Source: Xaviernesmea oryzae (GTDB lineage: Bacteria > Pseudomonadota > Alphaproteobacteria > Rhizobiales > Rhizobiaceae). From it: a stretch of 64,000 nucleotides of DNA. The notes beneath the pieces were generated by a model, which searched no databases, was not told the origin of the DNA, and worked only from the letters and a program-made list of their open reading frames with translations. A program made the position numbers and the translations under genes. The stretch is taken from contig NZ_FXAF01000003.1 in assembly GCF_900177415.1 (NCBI RefSeq), positions 310,001-374,000 of the forward strand, read 5' to 3'. Of the stretch, positions 26,885-34,727 are shown in pieces (positions within the stretch are counted from its first letter, which is position 1; each line of letters starts with the position of its first letter).

Positions 26885-27958
26885 ATGAAATCCATAATCC
26901 GTTCCATCGCCACGTATGTGGCATTCCTCGTCGGCGTCGCCGGCGTGTTCGTCGTGCTCTACGCGTGGAACCTGCCACCCTTCCACGGTTCCGTCGAAGT
27001 GACCAACGACGCCTATGTGCGCGGCCAGGTGACGATCCTCAGTCCGCAGCTTGCCGGTTATCTCGTCGAAGTCCCGGTGCAGGATTATCAGAAGATCAAG
27101 AAGGGCGACCTGGTCGCCAAGATCGACGACCGCATCTACACGCAGAAGCTGGAGCAGGCGAAAGCGGCACTCGCGACCGCGGAAGCCTCGCTCGCCAATT
27201 CCGAGCAGAGCCGCAAATCGGCGGAAGCGAAGATCACCTCCGCCAAGGCGGCGGTCGAAAGCGCCAAGGCCGCCTTCGAGGCCGCCCGCACTGCGTACGA
27301 GCGTACCGAAAACCTCCTGGAAAAGAATATCGCCAGCCAGAGCGAGGCCGAGAAGAACCGCGCGGCCTACAATCAGGCCCAGGCCGCCGTACATCAGGCG
27401 GAAGCCGCCGAACTGGTCGCCGAGCAGGACTTGAACACGATCGTCGTCGGCCGGCGCTCGCTGGAGGCGAATGTGGAAAGCGCCAAAGCGGCCGTGAAGC
27501 TTGCCGAGATCGATCTGGCAAACACCCGTATCACGGCACCGCAGGACGGCACGCTCGGTGAAGTGACCGGCCGCACGGGCCAGTATGTCTCGGTCGGCAC
27601 CCAGATCGGCTCGATCGTGCCCGACCGTGTCTGGGTCGTGGCGAATTTCAAGGAAACCCAGCTCGTCGACATGCGGCCGGGGCAAGAGGTGACCTTTACC
27701 GTCGATGCCCTCGGGCATCGGAAATTCACCGGCCGGATCGAACGTTTCGCGCCCGCTACGGGTTCGGAATTCTCCGTCATCAAGGCCGACAACGCCACCG
27801 GCAACTTCACCAAGGTGGCGCAACGCATTCCGGTCCGGATCGCCATCGAGCCGCAACAGCCGCTCACCGACAGGCTCGTCCCTGGCATGTCGGTCGTAGC
27901 AAGCGTGGACCTCGCGCAGGGCAATGCGGCTTCAGTCCAGGCGGCGGGGCTCAACTGA
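26885..27958 (+). CDS. HlyD/EmrA family efflux adaptor protein
   Basis: A 357-residue membrane-fusion protein: one N-terminal membrane anchor (YVAFLVGVAGVFVVLYAW), a biotinyl-lipoyl half-motif (VRGQVTILSPQLAGYLVEVPV), a long alpha-hairpin rich in Ala/Lys/Glu (residues about 85-190) and beta-barrel ITAPQDGTLGEV with VVANFKETQL. It bridges the EmrB-like pump encoded just upstream to an outer-membrane channel. It ends the operon, followed by a strong terminator. Confidence 0.92.
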   Translation: MKSIIRSIATYVAFLVGVAGVFVVLYAWNLPPFHGSVEVTNDAYVRGQVTILSPQLAGYLVEVPVQDYQKIKKGDLVAKIDDRIYTQKLEQAKAALATAEASLANSEQSRKSAEAKITSAKAAVESAKAAFEAARTAYERTENLLEKNIASQSEAEKNRAAYNQAQAAVHQAEAAELVAEQDLNTIVVGRRSLEANVESAKAAVKLAEIDLANTRITAPQDGTLGEVTGRTGQYVSVGTQIGSIVPDRVWVVANFKETQLVDMRPGQEVTFTVDALGHRKFTGRIERFAPATGSEFSVIKADNATGNFTKVAQRIPVRIAIEPQQPLTDRLVPGMSVVASVDLAQGNAASVQAAGLN

Positions 27959-28006
27959 TCGCTTCCCCCGCGATCGAGCCCCGCCTTCATGGCGATCCGA
28001 CGGAGA

Positions 28007-28050
28007 ACGCCTCGCGCCACTGCTCAGTTCGGTGGCGCGGGGCGTTTGTC
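28007..28050 (+). terminator. Rho-independent terminator of the emr operon
   Basis: ACGCCTCGCGCCAC (28007-28020) pairs with GTGGCGCGGGGCGT (28032-28045) with one T-G wobble around an 11-base loop, then TTTGTCTT. It lies 49 bases after the adaptor gene. Confidence 0.85.
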
Positions 28051-28093
28051 TTCTCCGCATGCTTTCCGAAAGGCGCGTGCCCTGGTCGGTCTC

Positions 28094-28122
28094 TTGGCAG
28101 TCTTCACGACAAGAGGTAATAT
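28094..28122 (+). promoter_or_regulatory. Sigma70-type promoter of the methyltransferase gene
   Basis: TTGGCA at 28094-28099 and TAATAT at 28117-28122 are separated by 17 bases, close to the housekeeping consensus. The ATG at 28149 then follows a short leader with GGGAGGG. Confidence 0.65.
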
Positions 28123-28148
28123 TTCCGGGTCAGCGGTGGGAGGGCATC

Positions 28149-28955
28149 ATGACCTCGAGCTTCAATGTCCGCAGTGCAGGTGGTTACGAGCAGCTGATGG
28201 GCCGCTGGAGCAAGAAGCTCGCGCCTCTCTTCATCAATTTCGCGGGGCTTGCGGATGGCGAACGCATCCTCGACGTGGGGTGCGGCAACGGCAGCCTGAC
28301 CTTCGCCCTGCCGCGGGCGGCCGATGTCGGTGAGATCGTTGCGGTCGACTTTTCGCCGGTCTTCGTCGAGGAAGCGGCGCGCCTCAACACCGATCCGCGT
28401 ATCCGCGTCGAGCAGGGCGATGCCACTGCACTTCCTTTTGCCGATGACACGTTCGACAGGGCGCTCGCTCTGCTGGTCCTGCATTTTGTACCGGAAACCC
28501 AGAAAGCTATCGCCGAGATGCGCCGTGTCGTACGGCCGGGCGGGGTCGTCGCGGCAGCCGTCTGGGATCACCTCGGCGGCATGCCGGGCATGCGGATGAT
28601 GTGGGATACGGTTGTGGTCCTCGACCCGAATGCACGGCCGCTGCGGACGCATTACTGTTTCCAGCCGATGATGGCGCCCGACGAGATGAAGAACAGCTTC
28701 GTCCTGCAGGGGCTGGAGGACGTCGAAGAGACCTCGCTGCTGATCCGGATGGATTATCACTCCTTCGACGATTACTGGGGACCTATCGCCGCGGGCGAAG
28801 GGCCGCTCGGCAAATATGTGGCAGGCCTCGATCCAGCCCTGCGGGCGAAAGTGGATGCCGCCGTCCGAGACGCCTACGAAGCCGGGCGGCCCGACGGTCC
28901 GCGATCCTTCGTTTCGGTCGCATGGGCCTGCCGCGGCACCGTGCCGGTGGCGTGA
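28149..28955 (+). CDS. Class I SAM-dependent methyltransferase (UbiE/Methyltransf_11-like)
   Basis: A 268-residue cytoplasmic protein. Motif I is ILDVGCGNGSLTFAL, followed by VDFSPVFVEEA, the acidic QGDATALPFADDTFD region and the post-motif MRRVVRPGGVV, all typical of small-molecule methyltransferases. The acceptor is not identifiable. ATG 28149 has a good ribosome-binding site and its own promoter; open frame upstream is not needed. No obvious functional link with the neighbours. Confidence 0.88.
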   Translation: MTSSFNVRSAGGYEQLMGRWSKKLAPLFINFAGLADGERILDVGCGNGSLTFALPRAADVGEIVAVDFSPVFVEEAARLNTDPRIRVEQGDATALPFADDTFDRALALLVLHFVPETQKAIAEMRRVVRPGGVVAAAVWDHLGGMPGMRMMWDTVVVLDPNARPLRTHYCFQPMMAPDEMKNSFVLQGLEDVEETSLLIRMDYHSFDDYWGPIAAGEGPLGKYVAGLDPALRAKVDAAVRDAYEAGRPDGPRSFVSVAWACRGTVPVA

Positions 28956-28996
28956 ACTTGCACTTTTTACAATGAAAGATCCCGGAGAATGGATCG

Positions 28997-29020
28997 TCCC
29001 CTCCCCTTATGGGAAGGGGA
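28997..29020. terminator. Hairpin between methyltransferase and small stress gene
   Basis: TCCCCT pairs with AGGGGA, and after one mismatch CCC pairs with GGG around a short loop. It lies between convergent genes and may end transcription from either side; there is no clear T run. Confidence 0.45.
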
Positions 29021-29037
29021 TCTTGATGATGTTTCGA

Positions 29038-29250
29038 TCAATGGGCGGGACGGGTGCCGCCCCCCTTCTTTTCCGCATCATGCGTGTGATGGCTGTCGCG
29101 CTCGCCCCCGCCGCCGGAGACCCCGCTCTTGGAACGCAGGTCGGACTCCGGTGGAGGCTTCTTTACATCGAGCGGCGCCTTGGCGTTCTCGTGGCTTGCG
29201 CCCGGACCGCCCTGGCGAATGCTCGCCGGGGTCTTTTGCGATGTGGACAT
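29038..29250 (-). CDS. Small hydrophilic protein of unknown function (70 aa), stress operon
   Basis: A 70-residue, Gly/Pro/Lys/His-rich, strongly hydrophilic protein with the start MSTSQKTPASIRQGGPG and a middle VKKPPPESDL. It has no membrane or secretion signal and is probably disordered. I trust it as a gene because ATG 29250 has AAGGAG seven bases upstream and it follows the next small gene by 11 bases on the same strand. The shared promoter upstream is of the general-stress type. No function can be named. Confidence 0.7.
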   Translation of the reverse strand: MSTSQKTPASIRQGGPGASHENAKAPLDVKKPPPESDLRSKSGVSGGGGERDSHHTHDAEKKGGGTRPAH

Positions 29251-29261
29251 GGACTGGCTCC

Positions 29262-29444
29262 TTATCGGTCCTGCTGGTAGCCCTGATGGGTGGTGTTGAC
29301 CTTGGTGTTGCCCTGCTGGCCTTGCTTGACGGGGTCGGTTGCAGCCTTCGTCGCGCCGCGTTTCGCATCCGCCGGATGGTTCTCCTCGCCCGTGCCCTTG
29401 TGGTTCAGGTTGTCTTGGGGCGTGGGGGGAAGTCTGCTGCTCAT
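29262..29444 (-). CDS. Small hydrophilic protein of unknown function (60 aa), stress operon
   Basis: A 60-residue protein rich in Asn, Gln, Lys and Thr (start MSSRLPPTPQDNLNHKGTG), predicted soluble and largely unstructured. ATG 29444 is set by GAGGAGG six bases upstream; a frame extension to 29474 has no such support. It is the first gene behind a GGAAC-N18-TT promoter. Composition recalls small stress-induced hydrophilic proteins of rhizobia, but the function is unknown. Confidence 0.72.
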   Translation of the reverse strand: MSSRLPPTPQDNLNHKGTGEENHPADAKRGATKAATDPVKQGQQGNTKVNTTHQGYQQDR

Positions 29445-29479
29445 TTGGGCCTCCTCATGTTCGCAGGTTTTCAAAACCT

Positions 29480-29504
29480 AACCGCCGGCTGCCGCCGATG
29501 TTCC
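29480..29504 (-). promoter_or_regulatory. General-stress (EcfG/RpoE2-type) promoter for the two small genes
   Basis: On the minus strand GGAAC (29504-29500) is followed after 18 bases by TT (29481-29480; -10 GGTT). This exactly meets the rhizobial GGAAC-N18/19-TT pattern and sits 36 bases before the first small gene. Confidence 0.7.
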
Positions 29505-29512
29505 CCGAAGAA

Positions 29513-29537
29513 GGAACAGGCTCCGGTCTTGGACGTT
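29513..29537 (+). promoter_or_regulatory. General-stress (EcfG/RpoE2-type) promoter for the GH13 gene
   Basis: GGAAC at 29513-29517, 16 bases, then CGTT at 29534-29537: a full consensus match. It is back-to-back with the minus-strand copy, eight bases apart, and gives an expected leader of about 30 bases before the GH13 gene at 29577. Confidence 0.75.
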
Positions 29538-29576
29538 CGACCCAGGAGACCTTGAGACCCAGGCAGGGAGACCCCG

Positions 29577-31277
29577 ATGGACCAGTTTCAGGACCAGTCC
29601 GCAGCCGCGACCCAGCAGCCGAAGGCGCCGTCGGCCGAGCGCAGATGGTGGCATACGGCGACCGTCTATCAAGTCTATCCGCGCAGCTTCTGCGATTCCA
29701 ACGGTGACGGCATCGGCGATATCCCCGGCGTCACCTCGAAACTCGACTACCTGAAATCGCTCGGCATAGACGTGGTCTGGCTGTCGCCGATCTACAAGTC
29801 GCCGATGGACGACAACGGTTACGACATTTCCGACTACCGGGATATCGCGCCGGAATTCGGCACGCTTGCCGACTTCGACCATCTGGTGGCGGAAGCGCGG
29901 AAGCGTGACATCGGTATCGTCCTCGATCTCGTCGTCAACCATACGTCCGACGAACATCCCTGGTTCGTCGAATCCCGCAAGGGTCCGGGCAACCCGTTCC
30001 GCGATTTCTACATCTGGCGGCAACCGGCGGAAGACGGCGGGCCGCCGAACGGGCTGATGTCCTCCTTCGGGGGACCGGCCTGGACGCTCGATACCGAAAC
30101 CGGTGAATATTACCTCCACATGTTTTCCCGCCGCCAACCCGACCTCAACTGGGAAAACCCAGAGGTCCGCCAGGAAATCTACAGGATGATGAACTGGTGG
30201 CTGGAGCGGGGCGTCGCCGGCTTCCGAATGGATGTCATCGACTATATCGGCAAGCAGGTGGACCGGGAACTGGTGAAGGACGGGCCGCGTCTGCACGAAT
30301 ACCTGCAGGAGATGAACCGCGAAACCTTCGGCAGCCACGATATCCTGACGGTCGGCGAGTGCTGGAGCGCCACGCCGGGCTCGGCGCTTCTCTATTCCGG
30401 CCGGGACCGCAACGAACTCTCCATGGTCTTCCAGTTCGAGCACGTGACGCAGCAATGGGACGAGGTCTACGGCAAGTGGCGCCCTAAGCCTTTCGACCTC
30501 GTCAAGCTGAAATCCGTGCTCAGCAAATGGCAATACGCGCTTTCGGATGACGGCTGGAACTCGCTTTTCTGGGGTAATCACGACCTGCCCCGCGCCGTCT
30601 CCCGATATGGCGATGTCGCCGGCTACCATGGCGAGTCCGCCAAGATGCTGGCGACGGTGCTGCACCTGATGAAAGGCACGCCATTCATCTACCAGGGCGA
30701 GGAGATCGGCATGACCAATGTGCCCTTCACCACGATCGAGCAGTATCGCGACATCGAGACGATCAACATGCACCGGTTGCATGTCGAGGCGGGACTGTCG
30801 CCGGAGGATTTCATCAAGGGCGCCAACGAGAGCGCCCGCGACAATGCCCGCACGCCCATGCAATGGAGTGCCGCGCTTCATGGCGGATTCACGAAAGGCG
30901 TGCCGTGGATCGAAGTGAATACCAATTACGCGACAATCAACGCGGAAGCCGCGATGACGGACGAGCGATCCATCTGGAATCACTATCGGAAGCTGATCGC
31001 CTTGCGCAAAGCCCATCCGGTGATCGTCTACGGCCTCTATCAGTCCTGGCTGGACCAGCATCCGGACGTCTTCGTCTATACGCGTACGCTGGACCAGGAC
31101 AGATTGGTGGTGATTGCCAATTTCACGCCGCGAGAGGTGCCGCTGACCGTTCCATCCGAGCTCGCCATATCCGGAGAATGCCTGATCTCCAACTATGAGC
31201 CGGTCGACGCTCTGGCCGTCGAGAAGATCGACCTGAAGCCTTACGAGGCATTTGCGATCCTGTCGCAGGCCCCCTAA
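29577..31277 (+). CDS. GH13 alpha-glucosidase (oligo-1,6-glucosidase-like)
   Basis: A 566-residue cytoplasmic GH13 enzyme. Catalytic residues are Asp219 in GFRMDVID, Glu261 in VGECW and Asp336 in GNHDLPR; DLVVNHTSDEH is conserved region I. QPDLNWENP (188-196) and Val220 directly after the nucleophile are features linked to alpha-1,6 activity in isomaltase/oligo-1,6-glucosidase-type enzymes, as opposed to Thr in maltases. It should cleave isomaltose-type oligosaccharides, with trehalose-6-phosphate hydrolase or trehalulose-type activity as alternatives. AGGGAG precedes the ATG. The EcfG-type promoter upstream suggests production in stress or stationary phase. Confidence 0.9.
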   Translation: MDQFQDQSAAATQQPKAPSAERRWWHTATVYQVYPRSFCDSNGDGIGDIPGVTSKLDYLKSLGIDVVWLSPIYKSPMDDNGYDISDYRDIAPEFGTLADFDHLVAEARKRDIGIVLDLVVNHTSDEHPWFVESRKGPGNPFRDFYIWRQPAEDGGPPNGLMSSFGGPAWTLDTETGEYYLHMFSRRQPDLNWENPEVRQEIYRMMNWWLERGVAGFRMDVIDYIGKQVDRELVKDGPRLHEYLQEMNRETFGSHDILTVGECWSATPGSALLYSGRDRNELSMVFQFEHVTQQWDEVYGKWRPKPFDLVKLKSVLSKWQYALSDDGWNSLFWGNHDLPRAVSRYGDVAGYHGESAKMLATVLHLMKGTPFIYQGEEIGMTNVPFTTIEQYRDIETINMHRLHVEAGLSPEDFIKGANESARDNARTPMQWSAALHGGFTKGVPWIEVNTNYATINAEAAMTDERSIWNHYRKLIALRKAHPVIVYGLYQSWLDQHPDVFVYTRTLDQDRLVVIANFTPREVPLTVPSELAISGECLISNYEPVDALAVEKIDLKPYEAFAILSQAP

Positions 31278-31369
31278 AGAGGGTGCCAAAATACCGATTG
31301 TTTCCCTTCCCGTGGCTGGGGCGACACGCTAGTTTTGCTCTTGGAGCACGGGCAGCAGGGACAGCAGTC

Positions 31370-32245
31370 ATGGCGATACCGCAGGTGCAGGGTTTCTACG
31401 ACGAGCGAACCGGCAGTATCCAGTATGTGGTCGCGGATAGCACGACCAAGGCCTGCGCCATCATCGATCCGGTCCTGGATTTCGACGAGAAATCCGGCTC
31501 GGTCGGCACCGGCAATGCCGACGCCATCCTCGCCTTCATTTCCAGGCGCGGCCTTGTTGTCGAATGGATCCTCGATACGCATCCGCACGCGGATCATTTT
31601 TCCGCCGCCCGTTACCTGAAGGTCCGCACCGGCGCACGGACGGGCATCGGCGAGCATGTCAGGCGGGTCCAGCAGATCTGGAAGGACATCTACAATTGGC
31701 CGGATTTTGCCTGCGACGGCTCGCAATGGGACCGGCTTTTCGCCGACGGCGAGACCTTCGAGATCGGAACGCTCCAGGGCCGGGTGATCTATTCTCCGGG
31801 CCACACGGCGGCGTCCGTCACCTATGTCGTCGGCGACGCCGCCTTCATCCATGACACGCTCTTCATGCCGGACGGCGGCACGGCCCGCGCCGACTTTCCC
31901 GGCGCCGACGCCGGCCGTCTCTGGGCCTCGATCCAGGCGATCCTTGCCTTGCCGGATAAGACGCGCCTTTTCACCGGCCACGATTATCGGCCGGGTGGGC
32001 GGGAGGCGCGCTGGGAAAGCACCGTTGCGGAGCAGAGGCGGGACAATCCGCATGTTGCCGGTATGGACGAGACAGGGTTCATCGCCTTGCGGGAGGCGCG
32101 CGACAGGACGCTGCCCATCCCCAAGCTCATGCTGCATGCCTTGCAGGTCAATATCCGCGGCGGTGAGCTTCCGCCGCCGGAAGACAATGGCAGGCGTTAC
32201 CTGAAGATCCCGATCGGCGCCCTGCTGGGCTCCGTCTGGGGATAG
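31370..32245 (+). CDS. MBL-fold metallo-hydrolase, persulfide dioxygenase/Blh-like
   Basis: A 291-residue metallo-beta-lactamase-fold protein. The metal motif THPHADHFSAA (His71, His73, Asp75, His76) and GHDYRPGG match the ETHE1/Blh branch, which oxidises glutathione persulfide to sulfite and is used against hydrogen sulfide stress in rhizobia and agrobacteria. The family usually sits with BigR and a rhodanese or membrane protein, none of which is present here. ATG 31370 follows AGGGAC. The stop is only four bases from the stop of the convergent P-type ATPase. Confidence 0.85.
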   Translation: MAIPQVQGFYDERTGSIQYVVADSTTKACAIIDPVLDFDEKSGSVGTGNADAILAFISRRGLVVEWILDTHPHADHFSAARYLKVRTGARTGIGEHVRRVQQIWKDIYNWPDFACDGSQWDRLFADGETFEIGTLQGRVIYSPGHTAASVTYVVGDAAFIHDTLFMPDGGTARADFPGADAGRLWASIQAILALPDKTRLFTGHDYRPGGREARWESTVAEQRRDNPHVAGMDETGFIALREARDRTLPIPKLMLHALQVNIRGGELPPPEDNGRRYLKIPIGALLGSVWG

Positions 32246-32249
32246 CCCG

Positions 32250-34478
32250 TCAAGTCCTTACCCTCAGCAGTCTCAGTGCGTTGATCGTCACCAGCACGGT
32301 TGCACCCGTATCCGCGAGAATGGCCGGCCAGAGACCCGTCACGCCGATGATCGTCGTCACCAGGAACACCGCCTTCAGGCCGAGCGCGATGGTGATGTTC
32401 TGATAGATGTTGCGCATGGTCCTCCTGGACAGCTCGATCATGCCGGCGATGTCGCCCACCCGGCCGTGCAGCGCTGCCGCGTCCGCCGTTTCGAGCGCCA
32501 CGTCAGTGCCGCCGCCGATCGCAATACCGACATCCGCTGCCGCAAGCGCCGGGGCGTCGTTGATGCCGTCGCCCACCTTTCCGACCACGAAACCCTTGCG
32601 CTTCAGCTCGCCGACGATCCGTTGCTTGTCTTCCGGCATCAGCTCGGCGCGTACCTCGATGCCGAGTTCCTTGCCGATCGCGGCCGCCGTGCCGGCATTG
32701 TCGCCGGTCAGCATCACGATCTTCACGCCGCTCTCGGAGAGCGCATGAAGGCCGGCCCTGGCGTCGGCGCGCGGTTCGTCGCGCATGGCGATAGCCCCTG
32801 CTGGCACGCCGTCCATGATCAGCACGGATACGGTCTTGCCCTCCTGGTTGAGGCCGGCGATCCGCCGCGAATGCGCCATGGGCAGAGAAACCCGCTCGGC
32901 TGCGGCCTTGGGCGAGCCGAGAAACACGTCCTTGCCCTCGATCGTCGCCGTGACACCCTTGCCGCCCAGAGCCCTGGCATCCGTGGCTGCCGGAATATCC
33001 ACCTCGTCCTCGGCAGCCTTTGCAAGGATCGCCACTGCCAGCGGATGACTGGAACCGGTCTCAAGTGCCGCGGCATAGCGCAGCACATCCTCTGCACTGC
33101 GACTGAAAGCGACGATATCCGTCACCTGCGGCTTGCCGGAGGTCAGTGTGCCCGTCTTGTCGAATGCCACGGCCGTCAATCTGCCGAGCGTTTCCAGCAC
33201 CGCGCCGCCCTTCATCAGCAGGCCGCGTCGGGCGCCTGCCGAAAGCGAAGCGGCGATTGCCGCAGGCGTCGAAATGACCAGCGCGCAGGGGCAGCCGATC
33301 AAGAGGATTGCGAGCCCCTTGTATATCCATTCGTTCCAATCGGCGCCGCCTGCAAGCGGCGGGAGGATGGCGACGAGTGCCGCGACCACCACGACGCCCG
33401 GCGTATAATAGCGCGAAAACCGGTCGATGAACCGTTCGGTCGGCGCCTTCTTCTCCTGCGCCTCCTCGACCAACCGCACCACGCGGGCAATCGTGTTGTC
33501 TTCGGCGGCGGCCGTGACCTGTACGCGAAGCGCCGCATCGCCGTTGATCGTGCCGGCAAACACCGTGTCGTGCACACCCTTGGCAACGGGCGTGCTTTCG
33601 CCCGTCACCGGCGCTTCGTCGACCGCACTTTCGCCGGCGATAATGACGCCGTCGGCTGAAATCCGGTCTCCGGGCCTGACAAGGATCACCGAGCCGACGC
33701 GAAGGCTTGCAGCCGGCACCTCGCGGGTGCGGCCGTTCACTTCCAGGAGTGCATTCTTCGGCACCAGTGCCGTCAGACCCCGGATGCTCTGACGCGCCCG
33801 CCCGGCCGCCACGCCCTCCAGAAGCTCGCCCACCAGAAAGAGGAAGACGACGGCGGCCGCTTCCTCCGAGGCATCGATGATCACGGCGCCGACCGCGGCG
33901 ATCGTCATCAGCATCTCGATCGAAAACGGCGTGCCGGCGAGCGCCGCCATGATCGCGCGACGGGCAATGGGCACGAGGCCGATCAGCATCGCAGCCGTGA
34001 ATATATACGTGTCGTAGGCGGGGATCAGGTGGCCGATCCCATAGGCGGCGGCCAACGCTAGGCCGACGAGAATTGTCAGACGGCCCTTGGCGCTCTTCCA
34101 CCAGGGACCTTCCATCGGTCCGTGATCATGGCCATGCAGGCCTTCGATCTCGCTTGCGTCGTCGGCGGAATGATCATGCCCATCGTGATGATGGTGATCA
34201 TGCTCGCCGTCGTGGTGATGCGAATGCTCGTGGTGTTCCGCCTCCACCGGCGCCTTCTTTCCCAGCGCCCGCAGCGAATAGCCGAGCCCGACGACCTTTT
34301 TCTCGATCGCGCCGAGATCGCTTGTGCCGTCGTGACTGAGCGTCATCGTGCCCGCGGCAACCGACACCGAGACATCCTCAACACCCGGCATGCGGCGCAC
34401 CGCCGTATCGATCTTGGTCGCGCAGCTCGCGCAATCCATGCCGCCAACCTTGTACCGAGCCTGATTTGTCGCTGTCAT
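32250..34478 (-). CDS. Zn/Cd/Pb-translocating P-type ATPase (ZntA/CadA-like)
   Basis: A 742-residue P1B ATPase. Order: N-terminal heavy-metal-associated domain with GMDCASC (residues 13-19), a His/Asp-rich metal-binding linker at about 81-121, membrane helices, the transport motif CPC near residue 395, phosphorylation site DKTGT near 437, SHPLA and hinge GDGINDAP. The CPC motif with a His-rich linker indicates export of zinc, cadmium or lead. A MerR-type operator in front supports metal induction. AAGGAAG precedes the ATG. No regulator gene lies next to it. Confidence 0.93.
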   Translation of the reverse strand: MTATNQARYKVGGMDCASCATKIDTAVRRMPGVEDVSVSVAAGTMTLSHDGTSDLGAIEKKVVGLGYSLRALGKKAPVEAEHHEHSHHHDGEHDHHHHDGHDHSADDASEIEGLHGHDHGPMEGPWWKSAKGRLTILVGLALAAAYGIGHLIPAYDTYIFTAAMLIGLVPIARRAIMAALAGTPFSIEMLMTIAAVGAVIIDASEEAAAVVFLFLVGELLEGVAAGRARQSIRGLTALVPKNALLEVNGRTREVPAASLRVGSVILVRPGDRISADGVIIAGESAVDEAPVTGESTPVAKGVHDTVFAGTINGDAALRVQVTAAAEDNTIARVVRLVEEAQEKKAPTERFIDRFSRYYTPGVVVVAALVAILPPLAGGADWNEWIYKGLAILLIGCPCALVISTPAAIAASLSAGARRGLLMKGGAVLETLGRLTAVAFDKTGTLTSGKPQVTDIVAFSRSAEDVLRYAAALETGSSHPLAVAILAKAAEDEVDIPAATDARALGGKGVTATIEGKDVFLGSPKAAAERVSLPMAHSRRIAGLNQEGKTVSVLIMDGVPAGAIAMRDEPRADARAGLHALSESGVKIVMLTGDNAGTAAAIGKELGIEVRAELMPEDKQRIVGELKRKGFVVGKVGDGINDAPALAAADVGIAIGGGTDVALETADAAALHGRVGDIAGMIELSRRTMRNIYQNITIALGLKAVFLVTTIIGVTGLWPAILADTGATVLVTINALRLLRVRT

Positions 34479-34512
34479 CGTCTCTTCCTTCCGGGTCGAG
34501 ACACTTCCCTAC

Positions 34513-34536
34513 AACCTCTAGCCACTCTAGCTTCAA
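34513..34536 (-). promoter_or_regulatory. MerR-type (ZntR/CadR-like) operator-promoter of the P-type ATPase
   Basis: On the minus strand the element reads AAGCTAGAGTGGCTAGAG followed by GTT. It shares 16 of 21 positions with the CadR/PbrR-type consensus I recall (ACC-CTATAGTGGCTACAG-GGT). TTGAAG (34536-34531) supplies a -35 box that overlaps its edge, as usual for MerR-controlled promoters with long spacers. Confidence 0.65.
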
Positions 34537-34596
34537 GAGCTTTTTTCAAAAAATTCGCTGGCGGCGGCGATGGCCTTTGCTGTAAGCCTAGTTTGA

Positions 34597-34675
34597 GACA
34601 GGGGCGTCCGGCGCAAGCCGGGCTGAGAAGCACCCTTTGAACCTGAACCAGATCATGCTGGCGGAGGGAGTCGTC
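34597..34675 (+). ncRNA. TPP riboswitch (THI element) controlling thiMED
   Basis: The conserved THI-box parts are present in order: ACAGGGG near 34598, CTGAGA at 34623, then CCCTTTGAACCTGAACCAG and ATGCTGGCGGAGGGA ending near 34670. It lies 53 bases before thiM. Binding of thiamine pyrophosphate is expected to shut off the operon, probably by hiding the thiM ribosome-binding site (weak GAGGCG before the ATG). Confidence 0.93.
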
Positions 34676-34727
34676 CGGGCCTTCGAACTGATACGCCCAA
34701 GCGTCTGCCCCGCCGAACGAGGCGAAA

